Shown here one piece after another: positions 1-8,805 of a stretch of 64,000 nucleotides of DNA (the first letter of the stretch is position 1; each line of letters starts with the position of its first letter). The position numbers were made by a program, and so were the translations under genes. The notes under the pieces are model-generated. The model did no database searches. It was given only the letters and a program-made list of their open reading frames with translations, and was not told the origin of the DNA. Source of the stretch: Prolixibacteraceae bacterium (GTDB lineage: Bacteria; Bacteroidota; Bacteroidia; Bacteroidales; Prolixibacteraceae); the NCBI GenBank assembly GCA_019856515.1, contig CP082230.1:3968001-4032000 (forward strand). Direction: 5' to 3'.

Positions 1-2
1 AT

Positions 3-440
3 ATTCTTCAAGGTTATCATGTTGGAGCGGATGACTATATTACTAAACCTTTTGATACTGAAGTGTTGATTTGTAAAGTTCAAGCAATTCTTAGTCGTAA
101 AGGAAACAAAGAAGAGGAACAGCAGGAGGAGTATCGAATTGGAACAGTCTCTTTCTCTCCAATCACAAGAGTGATCAAATCAGGAAATACAACCAAACAG
201 TTATCACCTAAGGAAGCTGCACTATTAGAACTTCTTTGTCAACATAAGAATAAACTGCTGACTAGAGAGACTGCACTGAAGAAGATTTGGGGTGAAGATG
301 ACTATTTTACTGCAAGAAGTATGGATGTGTTTATCACCAAATTGAGAAAATATATGAAACTAGATCCAAATATTGAGATTAAGAATATTCATGGAAGTGG
401 ATTTATTATGACAGATGGACCAGATCTTAGCTCTTATTAA
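3..440 (+). CDS. OmpR/PhoB-family response regulator, 5'-truncated by window edge
   Basis: The reading frame is open from base 3 and runs to TAA at 438-440, so only the C-terminal 145 codons are present. The visible start carries the end of a receiver domain (GADDYITKPF, with the conserved Lys-Pro), followed by a linker and a winged-helix DNA-binding domain ending in KLRKYM and an I-HGSGF wing, typical of OmpR/PhoB transcription factors. It would act in the cytoplasm, phosphorylated by a sensor histidine kinase that should lie upstream of the window. A GTG at 63 is internal and is not the start. The strong hairpin just downstream ends the unit. The family call is firm; the regulon is unknown, and its convergence with an efflux operon does not show a link. 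Confidence 0.9.
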   Translation: MLQGYHVGADDYITKPFDTEVLICKVQAILSRKGNKEEEQQEEYRIGTVSFSPITRVIKSGNTTKQLSPKEAALLELLCQHKNKLLTRETALKKIWGEDDYFTARSMDVFITKLRKYMKLDPNIEIKNIHGSGFIMTDGPDLSSY

Positions 441-452
441 TAAAAAATAAAG

Positions 453-491
453 ATGGGGAATAGACTTTTGTGTGAAGAGTCTATTCCCCAT
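453..491. terminator. Bidirectional Rho-independent terminator
   Basis: A 14-bp perfect stem (ATGGGGAATAGACT at 453-466 and its complement at 478-491) with an 11-nt loop lies between the response regulator and the convergent tolC-like gene. A-rich sequence precedes it and T-rich sequence follows, so it can serve both strands. Confidence 0.8.
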
Positions 492-534
492 TCTTTTGGA
501 TAAAAAAATACTATTACGCTCTAGCTTGTAGTGA

Positions 535-1830
535 TTAATTCTTTATCTCCGTATAGTCATTTAATATGCCTCCGGTCAATTTAACTAAGCCTACGTTAGT
601 TTCGATCAGACGATATTTAGATCGAACCATACCTAATGCTGCATTCTGATAAGCAATTTGAATATCACGATAGTTAAATGAGTTGATTGCTCCGACATTA
701 TATCGCTCTTGGGCAATCTCAAGATTCAATAAAGAACTCTTCTCAGCTTCATTTGCCACTTCAAAAAGCTCTCTCTCCAACATGTACTTGTTGAATTGGT
801 TTATCAACTGATTCTTAAGCCCAAGCCATAGAGATTCCGTCCTAAGCTCTTGTACCTCTACATTATACTTAGCAACTTTCTTTGCTCGTTTCTGAATACC
901 TCCATTAAACAAATTGTATCTCACACCCATCTCAATAAAGAGATTACTTACAGGGGCATTGCCCATCGAACCTGATGCGTCAGACCAACCATGTCCATAA
1001 TTATAAGATCCCGTTACATTAACCGAAGGATAGTCTCCACTCTTTGATAAGCGGTAGTCATCTGTAATAACAGCAAGTGATAAATATTGATTGATAAGGT
1101 TACGGTTCGAACTTCTCATCTTCTGTTCCAAATCAATCATTACATAGTCCGCTTTGGGAACTTCTAATGGAGTCGTTAACTTATACGAAACAGAACTATC
1201 ATCTCCCATTAGATATGCTAAGTTACGTTCTAAGTTTTGTGTCGTAACACTAAGACTTAATAACTTCGCTTTATCGGCCAAATAGTTATTCTTCGCTTGT
1301 AAGTAATCAAATTTTACCGATGTACCGACTTTACGTTGCTCTTCCACATACTTTAATCGATCGTATGAAAGTTGCTTTACACGTGCAAGTACTTCCTTTT
1401 CGGACTGGTTCTGTAACAACTGATAGTATCCTAAAATAATACTTTGAACTGTATTCTCTATTATAACCATTGCATTGCCTTCAGAGAACTTCTGTAGATC
1501 TGCTAGTTTTGCTTTGGTAATATTAATACGGAAACCATCAAATAGTACCCAATTTAATGTTACCCCACCTGTAACACTATATTGATGTGAAAGGGTCGGA
1601 GAATAATTATCTTGGTTGGTTCCTTTGCCAACAAAGGTTATAGATGGGTATCTTCCAGCTTGTCCCCAACTGTTAAGTGTGGTAGCCTTTGCTACCTCTT
1701 TGTCTTGAATCCTGATATCATAGTTGTTCTCTAACCCTCTCTGAATTGCTTCTTCTAATGAGAGAGGTTGTTGTGCCCATGCTCCTAATGGCAATAAAAA
1801 CAAACATAAACATCTAAATAGTATCTTCAT
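535..1830 (-). CDS. TolC-family outer membrane efflux protein
   Basis: A 431-aa protein with a cleavable signal peptide (hydrophobic LFRCLCLFLLPLGAWAQ, cleavage after AWAQ) followed by SLEEAIQRGLENNYDIRIQ, the standard opening of an outer membrane efflux protein. Two OEP repeats follow: long heptad-rich helices with an intervening beta segment (VTLNWVLFDGF and later MGVRYNLFNGG). It would form the outer membrane beta-barrel and periplasmic tunnel of a tripartite pump. It is the last gene of the MFP-RND-TolC set, 97 bp after the RND stop codon, with ATG at 1828-1830. Length is usual for the family. Substrate cannot be inferred. Confidence 0.93.
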   Translation of the reverse strand: MKILFRCLCLFLLPLGAWAQQPLSLEEAIQRGLENNYDIRIQDKEVAKATTLNSWGQAGRYPSITFVGKGTNQDNYSPTLSHQYSVTGGVTLNWVLFDGFRINITKAKLADLQKFSEGNAMVIIENTVQSIILGYYQLLQNQSEKEVLARVKQLSYDRLKYVEEQRKVGTSVKFDYLQAKNNYLADKAKLLSLSVTTQNLERNLAYLMGDDSSVSYKLTTPLEVPKADYVMIDLEQKMRSSNRNLINQYLSLAVITDDYRLSKSGDYPSVNVTGSYNYGHGWSDASGSMGNAPVSNLFIEMGVRYNLFNGGIQKRAKKVAKYNVEVQELRTESLWLGLKNQLINQFNKYMLERELFEVANEAEKSSLLNLEIAQERYNVGAINSFNYRDIQIAYQNAALGMVRSKYRLIETNVGLVKLTGGILNDYTEIKN

Positions 1831-1927
1831 TATATTCTTCTTTTGAAGTGTAAACCCACTCTTCCACTTATAATTTTCATTATAAGTAGAAGAGTGTTAT
1901 GATATAAACTAAGAAAACTTATGACGC

Positions 1928-4900
1928 TCAGTCATCATTATTTAGATGCAAATCTAAATCGCCAACCAACGTATTGACATCTTTCGATGAGTCATACATT
2001 ATCTGTTTCTTCGCATTGACATTCACAATCTCAACTTCTCTAGCCGAAGGCGTATGCCATTCCCATTTTCCCGTGTCAATATAACGCTTAATCGTCACTC
2101 TAAGTCCTTTAGATGCTCTTCTTGCATCATTTAGTATCATAACCAATGATGGGAAGAAGAGTAGAATAAATAGTGTACCAAACGCCACTCCATATGCCAA
2201 TGAAACTGCCATTGGGATCAGGAACTGTGCTTGGAAACTCTTCTCTAGAATTAGAGGATAAAGCCCAATACTTGTGGTTAATGTGGTCAGTAGTATCGCA
2301 CGTAATCTCGACTTTGCCGCTTTATGTATTGCATGCTCTGGCATGTCCCCATCAAGAATATTACTGTTATAGGTGGACAGAAAGACGACGGCATCATTAA
2401 TTATCACTCCTGTTAAAGCAATAATTCCCCATACGGATAACAGAGATACTGGTTTTCCACATAATCCATGACCCCAGAATGCGCCAATAATTGCTAACGG
2501 TATCATCATCAAAACCAATAGTGGCTGTTGAAATGATTTGAAGTGTATCATCAAAATAGTTACTATAATAAAGAAAGCAATAGAGTAGTAGAAACTGACA
2601 GTATCCATCGCCTCTTTACTCTCTTTCTGTTGCCCTTGACTCTCAATCTTAACGGTAGGGAATCGTTTCTGAAGCTCTACAAGATCACTCTTTTGTATCT
2701 CCGTTAAGATGTCCGTGACCGAACTTTTTGGATCTACTACATCCGCTTCTACTTTTACTTCTCGATAACCATCATATCTTTTAATTGACACGGGCCCACG
2801 AGTTACATGATAATCTGTCAATTCCGACAGTGGATAACTCCCTGCTGGTGTCTTGATCCTCATCTGTTCTAGCTGTCCAACACGCTCTCTGTCCGACAGT
2901 GGATAACGAACCCAAACACGTAATTCATCTCGACCACTTTGAAGTCGTTGCGCTTGATCACCATAGAAGCCTTGACGTACTTGATTGGCAATAAAAGCTT
3001 CGTTTAATCCTAGAGAGAAAGCTTTATCCTTAAGCTCTAATAGTATCTCCTGTTTTCCAAGCGTATTATTGTCATTGACATTCTTAAGCTTTGGGTTATT
3101 TAACAACCGTGATTCTAGAAAATGTTTTGCCCCATCTAATGCTTCCTTATCACGACTTAGTAAGCTAAGTGATACTGGTTTACCAAACATGCTTTGTCCA
3201 GCAATAGAGAACTTCTGAAGTTCTGGTACTGATCCAATCTTATTCTTCACTAAGTTGGTTAACTCGTGAGAAGAGACAGGTAGCCCCTCTAGGTTTCGTG
3301 GAAAACAGTCAATTTTACCTGCATGTGAACCACTTTCAAGTCCATTAAATGAACTTCCTAAAACAACGAAAGTCTCTTTTATAAATGATTGAGTGGTATC
3401 CATCTGATGATCCGTAAGCTTACTTATCCATGATGGTTCAAGTTCTTTTATTGCATCACCATGTACTTGCATTAATGAATCGTTCACCTCCCATACTGCT
3501 TTGTTGAAAATGTCTAGATACTCTTGCGTTCGTTTCTCTCCAGAACCTGGAGTAAAAGCGAAGTCAATAGTAAAAGAGTCGAACTCCATGGCAGGGAAGA
3601 ATGTCGTACGTATCCATCTGGCTTGAAACATAGCACCAGTGACAATCATCATGGCTATTGGTACAAAGATCACAATATAGCGCCAACGAATAGAGAGTGT
3701 TAGGTATTTATCATAGATGATATCTCTTAGCCAATGGATAAAACGTTCCATAATTCGACGTATCCAATTTTGTTTCTCTTCTCTTTTACTTGGATCGAGT
3801 GACTTCGAACTACCCAAGTGAGCAGGAAGGACAAAGAAGGCTTCAAACAGAGAGAAGAATAGACAGAGGATCACAACATAGGCCATCTCCCTCATGGTCT
3901 CCATCTGGTTCTTTAAGAACAATAGAGGCATAAAAGCAACCATCGTGGTAATTACAGATGTAAGAACGGATGGGACTACCTCCATAGTACCATTAACGGC
4001 AGCTCTCAAAGGTTTCTCACCACGCTCAATATGTTGAAAGATATTCTCTCCAATAACAATACCATCATCTACTAATATACCAATCACAAGGATCATACCG
4101 AACAATGAGATCATATTAATGGTCAATCCCATTAAATTGGCAACGATAAACATCGATAGGAATGAGGAAGGGATACCCCACGCCACCCAGAAGGAGAGAC
4201 GTAAATTCAAAAATAGAGCTAGCGTGATCAAAACAAGTATCAAACCTGTTAGTCCATTTGATGTCAATAGATCAAGACGACTCTGTAAGATCTCCATAAA
4301 TGAGAACTCATTCCTCATCGCAACACCTTGGTGTGTCTTGTTAAATTCAGTAATATAATCGTCTACATAAACCGTGATATCTTCTAGATCTTCACTATTC
4401 AGTTTATTGACCATCATACTTACGAGCGGCTTACCTCGTTTCTGAAATCTCAATGGTATATCTGCAAATTTCCTCTTAACAACAGCAATATCACCAATAC
4501 GAATATCTGCACCATTCACATTCGATTTTAGTACGATATTCGCAATGTCGTTAGGCTTTGCCGAGCGTGAACGGAATCGAATTAATACCTCTTCCTCTTG
4601 TGACTTGATCTGTCCTCCAGACATGTCTCTATTATTCGAACGAATAGCATTGGTGATCTGGTCAAAAGTGATTTGGTAACGCATCAAATCATCCTCTTTT
4701 ACCTCCACTGATATTTCCAAATCAGGATACCCCATTATCGATACTTGACTGATCACCCCTGAGGCATAAAAGTCTTCTTGCACTTGCTGTGCGTACTTCT
4801 TCAGATCTTGTAGCTCTATATCTCCATTAAATGAGATATAGAGTGCCATGGAAGTGTTACGCTGTTTATAAACTATTGGACGCTCTGCCGCGGAAGGGAA

Positions 4901-5254
4901 GGATGAAATTCCATCTACAGCATTCTTTACATCCATTAATGTTTCGTCAATATCGATAGTTCCCGTGGTTTCAATCTGTACCGAGCAACTATTCTCTGAA
5001 GAGGTGGAGGTGATTTGTTTAATCCCGACCAACCCTCGCACTGCTTCTTCAATACGCGAAGTGACTCCCTCTTCCATCTCTACGGGTGAAGCACCAGGAT
5101 AGAAAACAGAGACATAAATATTACGGCTACTTACCTCGGGGAAGAAAGATTTCTTCATCGACTTGTAACTCACAATACCTCCGATAAGTAGAAATATAAT
5201 AATAAGGTTTGCGTAAAAAGGATACTTTACAAATTCTGATACTAACTTTCTCAT
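1928..5254 (-). CDS. RND-family efflux transporter, AcrB/MexB type
   Basis: A 1108-aa inner membrane proton-driven pump. The first membrane helix is near residues 15-30, two large periplasmic loops follow, and two blocks of membrane helices lie near 330-490 and 870-1040. The TM4 proton-relay motif GILVDDGIVIGENI carries the paired aspartates expected for an active RND pump. The ATG overlaps the stop of the adaptor gene by four bases (5251-5254), which points to translational coupling. The C-terminus extends past the usual ~1040-residue AcrB length with a hydrophilic Asp/Asn-rich tail. Substrate class is not predictable from sequence; the sequence looks closer to multidrug than to heavy-metal pumps, as I see no methionine-rich metal motif. 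Confidence 0.95.
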   Translation of the reverse strand: MRKLVSEFVKYPFYANLIIIFLLIGGIVSYKSMKKSFFPEVSSRNIYVSVFYPGASPVEMEEGVTSRIEEAVRGLVGIKQITSTSSENSCSVQIETTGTIDIDETLMDVKNAVDGISSFPSAAERPIVYKQRNTSMALYISFNGDIELQDLKKYAQQVQEDFYASGVISQVSIMGYPDLEISVEVKEDDLMRYQITFDQITNAIRSNNRDMSGGQIKSQEEEVLIRFRSRSAKPNDIANIVLKSNVNGADIRIGDIAVVKRKFADIPLRFQKRGKPLVSMMVNKLNSEDLEDITVYVDDYITEFNKTHQGVAMRNEFSFMEILQSRLDLLTSNGLTGLILVLITLALFLNLRLSFWVAWGIPSSFLSMFIVANLMGLTINMISLFGMILVIGILVDDGIVIGENIFQHIERGEKPLRAAVNGTMEVVPSVLTSVITTMVAFMPLLFLKNQMETMREMAYVVILCLFFSLFEAFFVLPAHLGSSKSLDPSKREEKQNWIRRIMERFIHWLRDIIYDKYLTLSIRWRYIVIFVPIAMMIVTGAMFQARWIRTTFFPAMEFDSFTIDFAFTPGSGEKRTQEYLDIFNKAVWEVNDSLMQVHGDAIKELEPSWISKLTDHQMDTTQSFIKETFVVLGSSFNGLESGSHAGKIDCFPRNLEGLPVSSHELTNLVKNKIGSVPELQKFSIAGQSMFGKPVSLSLLSRDKEALDGAKHFLESRLLNNPKLKNVNDNNTLGKQEILLELKDKAFSLGLNEAFIANQVRQGFYGDQAQRLQSGRDELRVWVRYPLSDRERVGQLEQMRIKTPAGSYPLSELTDYHVTRGPVSIKRYDGYREVKVEADVVDPKSSVTDILTEIQKSDLVELQKRFPTVKIESQGQQKESKEAMDTVSFYYSIAFFIIVTILMIHFKSFQQPLLVLMMIPLAIIGAFWGHGLCGKPVSLLSVWGIIALTGVIINDAVVFLSTYNSNILDGDMPEHAIHKAAKSRLRAILLTTLTTSIGLYPLILEKSFQAQFLIPMAVSLAYGVAFGTLFILLFFPSLVMILNDARRASKGLRVTIKRYIDTGKWEWHTPSAREVEIVNVNAKKQIMYDSSKDVNTLVGDLDLHLNNDD

Positions 5255-6399
5255 CGTGTTGCAGAATTAAGTAATTTAACCTTCGTATTTTCTCTTGCAT
5301 CAACCAATGGTTCGTCTACTACCATTGCACCCTCTTCTAGACCAGAAACAAGAATATCTTTATCTTCAATCTTGCGGATCTCTACCTCCTTCTTTATTAA
5401 GAGGTCATCTTTTACAATAAAAACTTGATTGTGGTTGAATACACTACTTCTAGGAAGACGCATTACATGTTTTACCGTAAAGTTCTGATATACCACACGT
5501 ACATACTGCCCATAGAATAGATTTGGCATCTCATATCTGTTAATTCCCACGAACACACTTAATGATTGTGTGCCTGCATCTACAAATGGTGATATCCTAG
5601 TGATATTTCCCACACCTAAATCTTCACCCAGCTCTGTTTGGATAGAGACTTTCATTCCTCTCTTTACCCACTGAATATACTTCGCTTCTAATGGCACTTC
5701 AATCTCCAGTCGAGAGTTATCTACCATCATCGCGATCTGTTGTCCTGGGTTTACAAATGACCCAACTTCAACATTCACCGAAGTGAACGTACCATCAAAA
5801 GGAGCATAACCTGAAAAGCGTTTCAATCTTAGCTCATTCTGTTTGATACGATAGTAGGTATTCAAGAAATTACGTGTTGCAAGAAAGGTTTTAAACTTAC
5901 TGCTTGAATCGATATCCTGTTGAGGTAGTGCAGGAAGATCTTTATCCAAGGTTATCTGATCGAAAAAAGAGTGGAATGTTGGGTAGACATTCGGAAAATC
6001 GATCTTAATATCAGGTAACATTCTCGCAACAATAGTAAGAAATTCACTCTTCGATGCTCTCAAGGCCAACTGATCTTCTTTATCATAGATCTGATATAGT
6101 TTATCTGACTTTTTAAATCGAGCCCCTTTCTTTAGTGAGATCTTACCTGACATCAATTTCCCTGATGCCTCAGCGCTCAATGCTACGATATTTTTAGATA
6201 AAACTCTCCCCTGAGAATTAATGGGAGAACTTAACTCAGCATACTTTACAGGGATCGCATGAACATAACGTATGCTCTCTTCTACTTTCGCCTCCTTTTT
6301 CTCTTCCTTTCCTCCAGCAAGCATCGCTTGAAAGGCCATAGAAAAAGCAAGTAAAATAATAATTCCAATAGTGGTTACAATGACTTTTCGCTTAATCAT
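5251..6399 (-). CDS. RND efflux periplasmic adaptor (membrane fusion protein)
   Basis: A 382-aa HlyD-type adaptor that links the RND pump to the TolC-like channel. It has an N-terminal membrane helix or uncleaved signal (VIVTTIGIIILLAFSMAF), a charged Lys/Glu stretch, then a barrel-sandwich/lipoyl half (VLSKNIVALSAEASGKL), an alpha-hairpin, and the second lipoyl half (GYAPFDGTFTSVNVEVGSFVNPG), followed by beta-barrel and membrane-proximal domains. The frame can be extended to a TTG at 6417, but the ATG at 6399 gives a better signal and was chosen. It is the first gene of the pump operon, and its TGA overlaps the RND ATG. On the minus strand a TATTTTTG box (complement of 6482-6489) is a plausible promoter element. 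Confidence 0.93.
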   Translation of the reverse strand: MIKRKVIVTTIGIIILLAFSMAFQAMLAGGKEEKKEAKVEESIRYVHAIPVKYAELSSPINSQGRVLSKNIVALSAEASGKLMSGKISLKKGARFKKSDKLYQIYDKEDQLALRASKSEFLTIVARMLPDIKIDFPNVYPTFHSFFDQITLDKDLPALPQQDIDSSSKFKTFLATRNFLNTYYRIKQNELRLKRFSGYAPFDGTFTSVNVEVGSFVNPGQQIAMMVDNSRLEIEVPLEAKYIQWVKRGMKVSIQTELGEDLGVGNITRISPFVDAGTQSLSVFVGINRYEMPNLFYGQYVRVVYQNFTVKHVMRLPRSSVFNHNQVFIVKDDLLIKKEVEIRKIEDKDILVSGLEEGAMVVDEPLVDARENTKVKLLNSATR

Positions 6400-6656
6400 A
6401 GAAATGTTGTTTAACAAAGTTCAATACAATCTTCTTATCCGTTTAGTTAATCCCCAAAAAACAATATTAGGCTGTTTTACACAAAAATACATATATCATG
6501 TCGTATTAACAACCACCCTATTATTTATTCATATTTATATAACAGTAACATGGTTTTTACTAAAATTAAATCGAAAACCACAGTGCATCTTATTGCATTG
6601 AGCAGAGGAGGAGGGAAATTACACTTACAACCATTAGATCGTAAAAGGGATTAAAT

Positions 6657-6690
6657 GTTTATGGCTAACTCAAGGGAGTCAGCCATAAAC
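6657..6690 (-). terminator. Long hairpin between sulfatase 3' end and pump operon
   Basis: GTTTATGGCT (6657-6666) pairs with AGCCATAAAC (6681-6690), and an inner ACTC/GAGT stem closes on AAGG; one mismatch interrupts the two. It lies 69 bases beyond the sulfatase stop codon. No clear U-run follows on either strand, so termination is probable rather than certain. The remainder of the 6400-6758 gap is AT-rich, holding the operon promoter region and no gene. Confidence 0.55.
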
Positions 6691-6758
6691 GTAAAGCGCA
6701 TTAAGGGGACATTAATAATCTTTATATTATTGGGTGTGTATTATTAATATAATTGGTG

Positions 6759-8408
6759 TCACTTCTTTGTTAGCATCTTCTCTCTAATCTTTACTCTTCT
6801 CTTATACTGTTTACTCGAGAGATATCTATCGATATAATGTTGATCTAAACGATCAGAGTCTCCATACTTCTCTCTTAATGAATCCAATTTCATGTGAAGA
6901 TTTTCTTGTATTCGTACATACGATGGATTACCGTATAGATTATGCATCTCTTCAGGATCATTCTCCATGTCATACATCTCCCATGTATCAGAGTCATAAT
7001 AAAAGTGAATTAACTTATATCTCTCTGTTCGTATGCCATGGTGCCTTTCCACACTATGCTCTCCTGGGTATTCATAATAGGTGTAGTAGATACTGTTACG
7101 CCACTTGTGGTCCGAGCCATTAAGTAGAGATCGGAACGACTCCCCTTGCATATCTTTAGGGATGTCAATATTGGCATAGTCTAAAAATGTAGGAGCAAAG
7201 TCAATATTCTGAACCAGCTTATTTTCAATGGTATGTGATTTAATCTCTTTAGGGTACTTCATAAGAATAGGGGTTCTAAATGACTCTTCGTACATAAATC
7301 GTTTATCAAACCACCCATGTTCACCAAGATAAAATCCTTGATCTGAAGTGTATACGATGATTGTATTTTCGGCTAGTCCCTCAGCATCTAAATAGTCTAG
7401 GAGCTCTCCTACACCATCATCAACAGATTGAATCGTACTTAGATAATCTTTCATATACCTATCATACTTCCATTCTGCGAGTGCTTTTCCTTTTAGGTTC
7501 TTCTCTTTGAACTCTTTAATTAATGGTGCATAGTATGCATCCCATTGAGCTCTCTGTGTGGAGTCCATTCGGTTGTAGTTTCTCTGTGCATGTTTTCTAT
7601 AGTGGGAAGGGATCTCCTGCTTTTCATCTAACATTTTAAGATCATAGGCTAGATCCATATGTTCATAGATCCCCATCTCATGATGTTTTGCTGCAACTCT
7701 ACCGTCATAATTATCATAGAAATTCTTGGGCAGTTCAAAATGTTGATCATCGAACATTCCCATATATTTAGGCTCTGGCATCCAAGATCTGTGGGGTGCT
7801 TTTTGATGATACATCAAAAAGAAAGGCTTATCTTTTTTACGACCACTTTTTAACCAATCCATGGCAATATTGGTCGTAATAGTTGTGCAATATCCATGGT
7901 ACCGTTTAGGATTACCATTCTCAATAAAATCGGGGTTATAATACTGTCCTTGTCCAACTAGAACATTTGAATAACTAAACCCCTGTGGCAAACCATTCAG
8001 GTGGATCTTACCAATAAGTGCGGTCTCATAACCTGCGCGTTGCAGCTCTTTTGCAATATTATTCTGATTCCAGTCAAATGGATGTACATTATCGACTTTT
8101 CCATTTGCAAAACTGTGCTTCCCTGTTAACATGGCAGCCCTACTAGGTGCACATATTGAGTTGTTTACATACCCATGGGTGAAAAGGACACCTTCATCTG
8201 CAATACGGTCTATATTTGGAGTGTTGTTGATTCCACCTTCATAAGCACTTATCGCTTTGAAAGCATGATCATCACTCATAATAAAGATAATATTGGGTTG
8301 TGATACCTCCTTCTGAATACTTTCTCGACATGACCATGATAATGCTGGGAGCATCAGTCCCAGTAGTGTTACTCTTAGTTTTCTCATTCTGTTATCTGTT
8401 TTGGACAT
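6759..8408 (-). CDS. Sulfatase, formylglycine-dependent (S1 family), lipoprotein
   Basis: A 549-aa type I sulfatase. Residues 1-27 form a lipoprotein signal ending in the lipobox LSWSC (Cys27), so it is probably anchored in the periplasm or on the surface. IIFIMSDDHAF gives the metal-binding Asp pair, and SICAPSRAAMLTGKHS holds the maturation motif C-x-P-S-R (Cys86), where Cys would be converted to formylglycine. GKIHLNG and DQGFYLGEHGWFDKR match further active-site segments, and the C-terminal DUF4976-like region (YDMENDPEEMHNL) is typical of polysaccharide sulfatases. An internal Met at residue 8 is an alternative start. It is divergent from a second sulfatase. The substrate, probably a sulfated glycan, is not determinable; no glycoside hydrolase or SusCD pair adjoins it. 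Confidence 0.94.
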   Translation of the reverse strand: MSKTDNRMRKLRVTLLGLMLPALSWSCRESIQKEVSQPNIIFIMSDDHAFKAISAYEGGINNTPNIDRIADEGVLFTHGYVNNSICAPSRAAMLTGKHSFANGKVDNVHPFDWNQNNIAKELQRAGYETALIGKIHLNGLPQGFSYSNVLVGQGQYYNPDFIENGNPKRYHGYCTTITTNIAMDWLKSGRKKDKPFFLMYHQKAPHRSWMPEPKYMGMFDDQHFELPKNFYDNYDGRVAAKHHEMGIYEHMDLAYDLKMLDEKQEIPSHYRKHAQRNYNRMDSTQRAQWDAYYAPLIKEFKEKNLKGKALAEWKYDRYMKDYLSTIQSVDDGVGELLDYLDAEGLAENTIIVYTSDQGFYLGEHGWFDKRFMYEESFRTPILMKYPKEIKSHTIENKLVQNIDFAPTFLDYANIDIPKDMQGESFRSLLNGSDHKWRNSIYYTYYEYPGEHSVERHHGIRTERYKLIHFYYDSDTWEMYDMENDPEEMHNLYGNPSYVRIQENLHMKLDSLREKYGDSDRLDQHYIDRYLSSKQYKRRVKIREKMLTKK

Positions 8409-8805
8409 AACAATTCATGCTAATGTGTTGTCAACAAAACTATTTTAATTCACCAAATCTCATGTTTAATATGCAACAGCCAATGTCTAGTATTACTTAT
8501 TTATCAAGGAAGATTCTCTCTATACAATGATCATGGTAGATAAAGGCTATTAAAAGTCGAATATGGATGCGATCATTTAAATAAAATATTGACATTGATA
8601 AAGAGGGAGAGAGGAACTATATCACGTTTTTGATTAAAACTCAATATTTTTAATGTTTCAGGCTGTCCATAATAGTCCCACGATATCTGTTTCCTCGACA
8701 TGATGCTAGGATTGAGACAATTTAAGGTGCTTGAAACTTTATGGGTTCTCATTAATCTGTAAATTTGAAGAATATCATCAATGAAACTTGCTAAAACCAT
8801 ATATT
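8409..8805. other. Divergent intergenic region between two sulfatases
   Basis: About 400 bp of AT-rich DNA separates the two divergent sulfatase starts and must contain both promoters. I see no convincing gene, no RNA fold I recognise and no long repeat. A 75-codon minus-strand frame at 8573-8800 lacks any recognisable protein character. Confidence 0.5.

Noticed and set aside
8573..8800. 75-codon minus-strand frame between the two sulfatases
   Set aside because: No recognisable domain, and it occupies the divergent promoter region.
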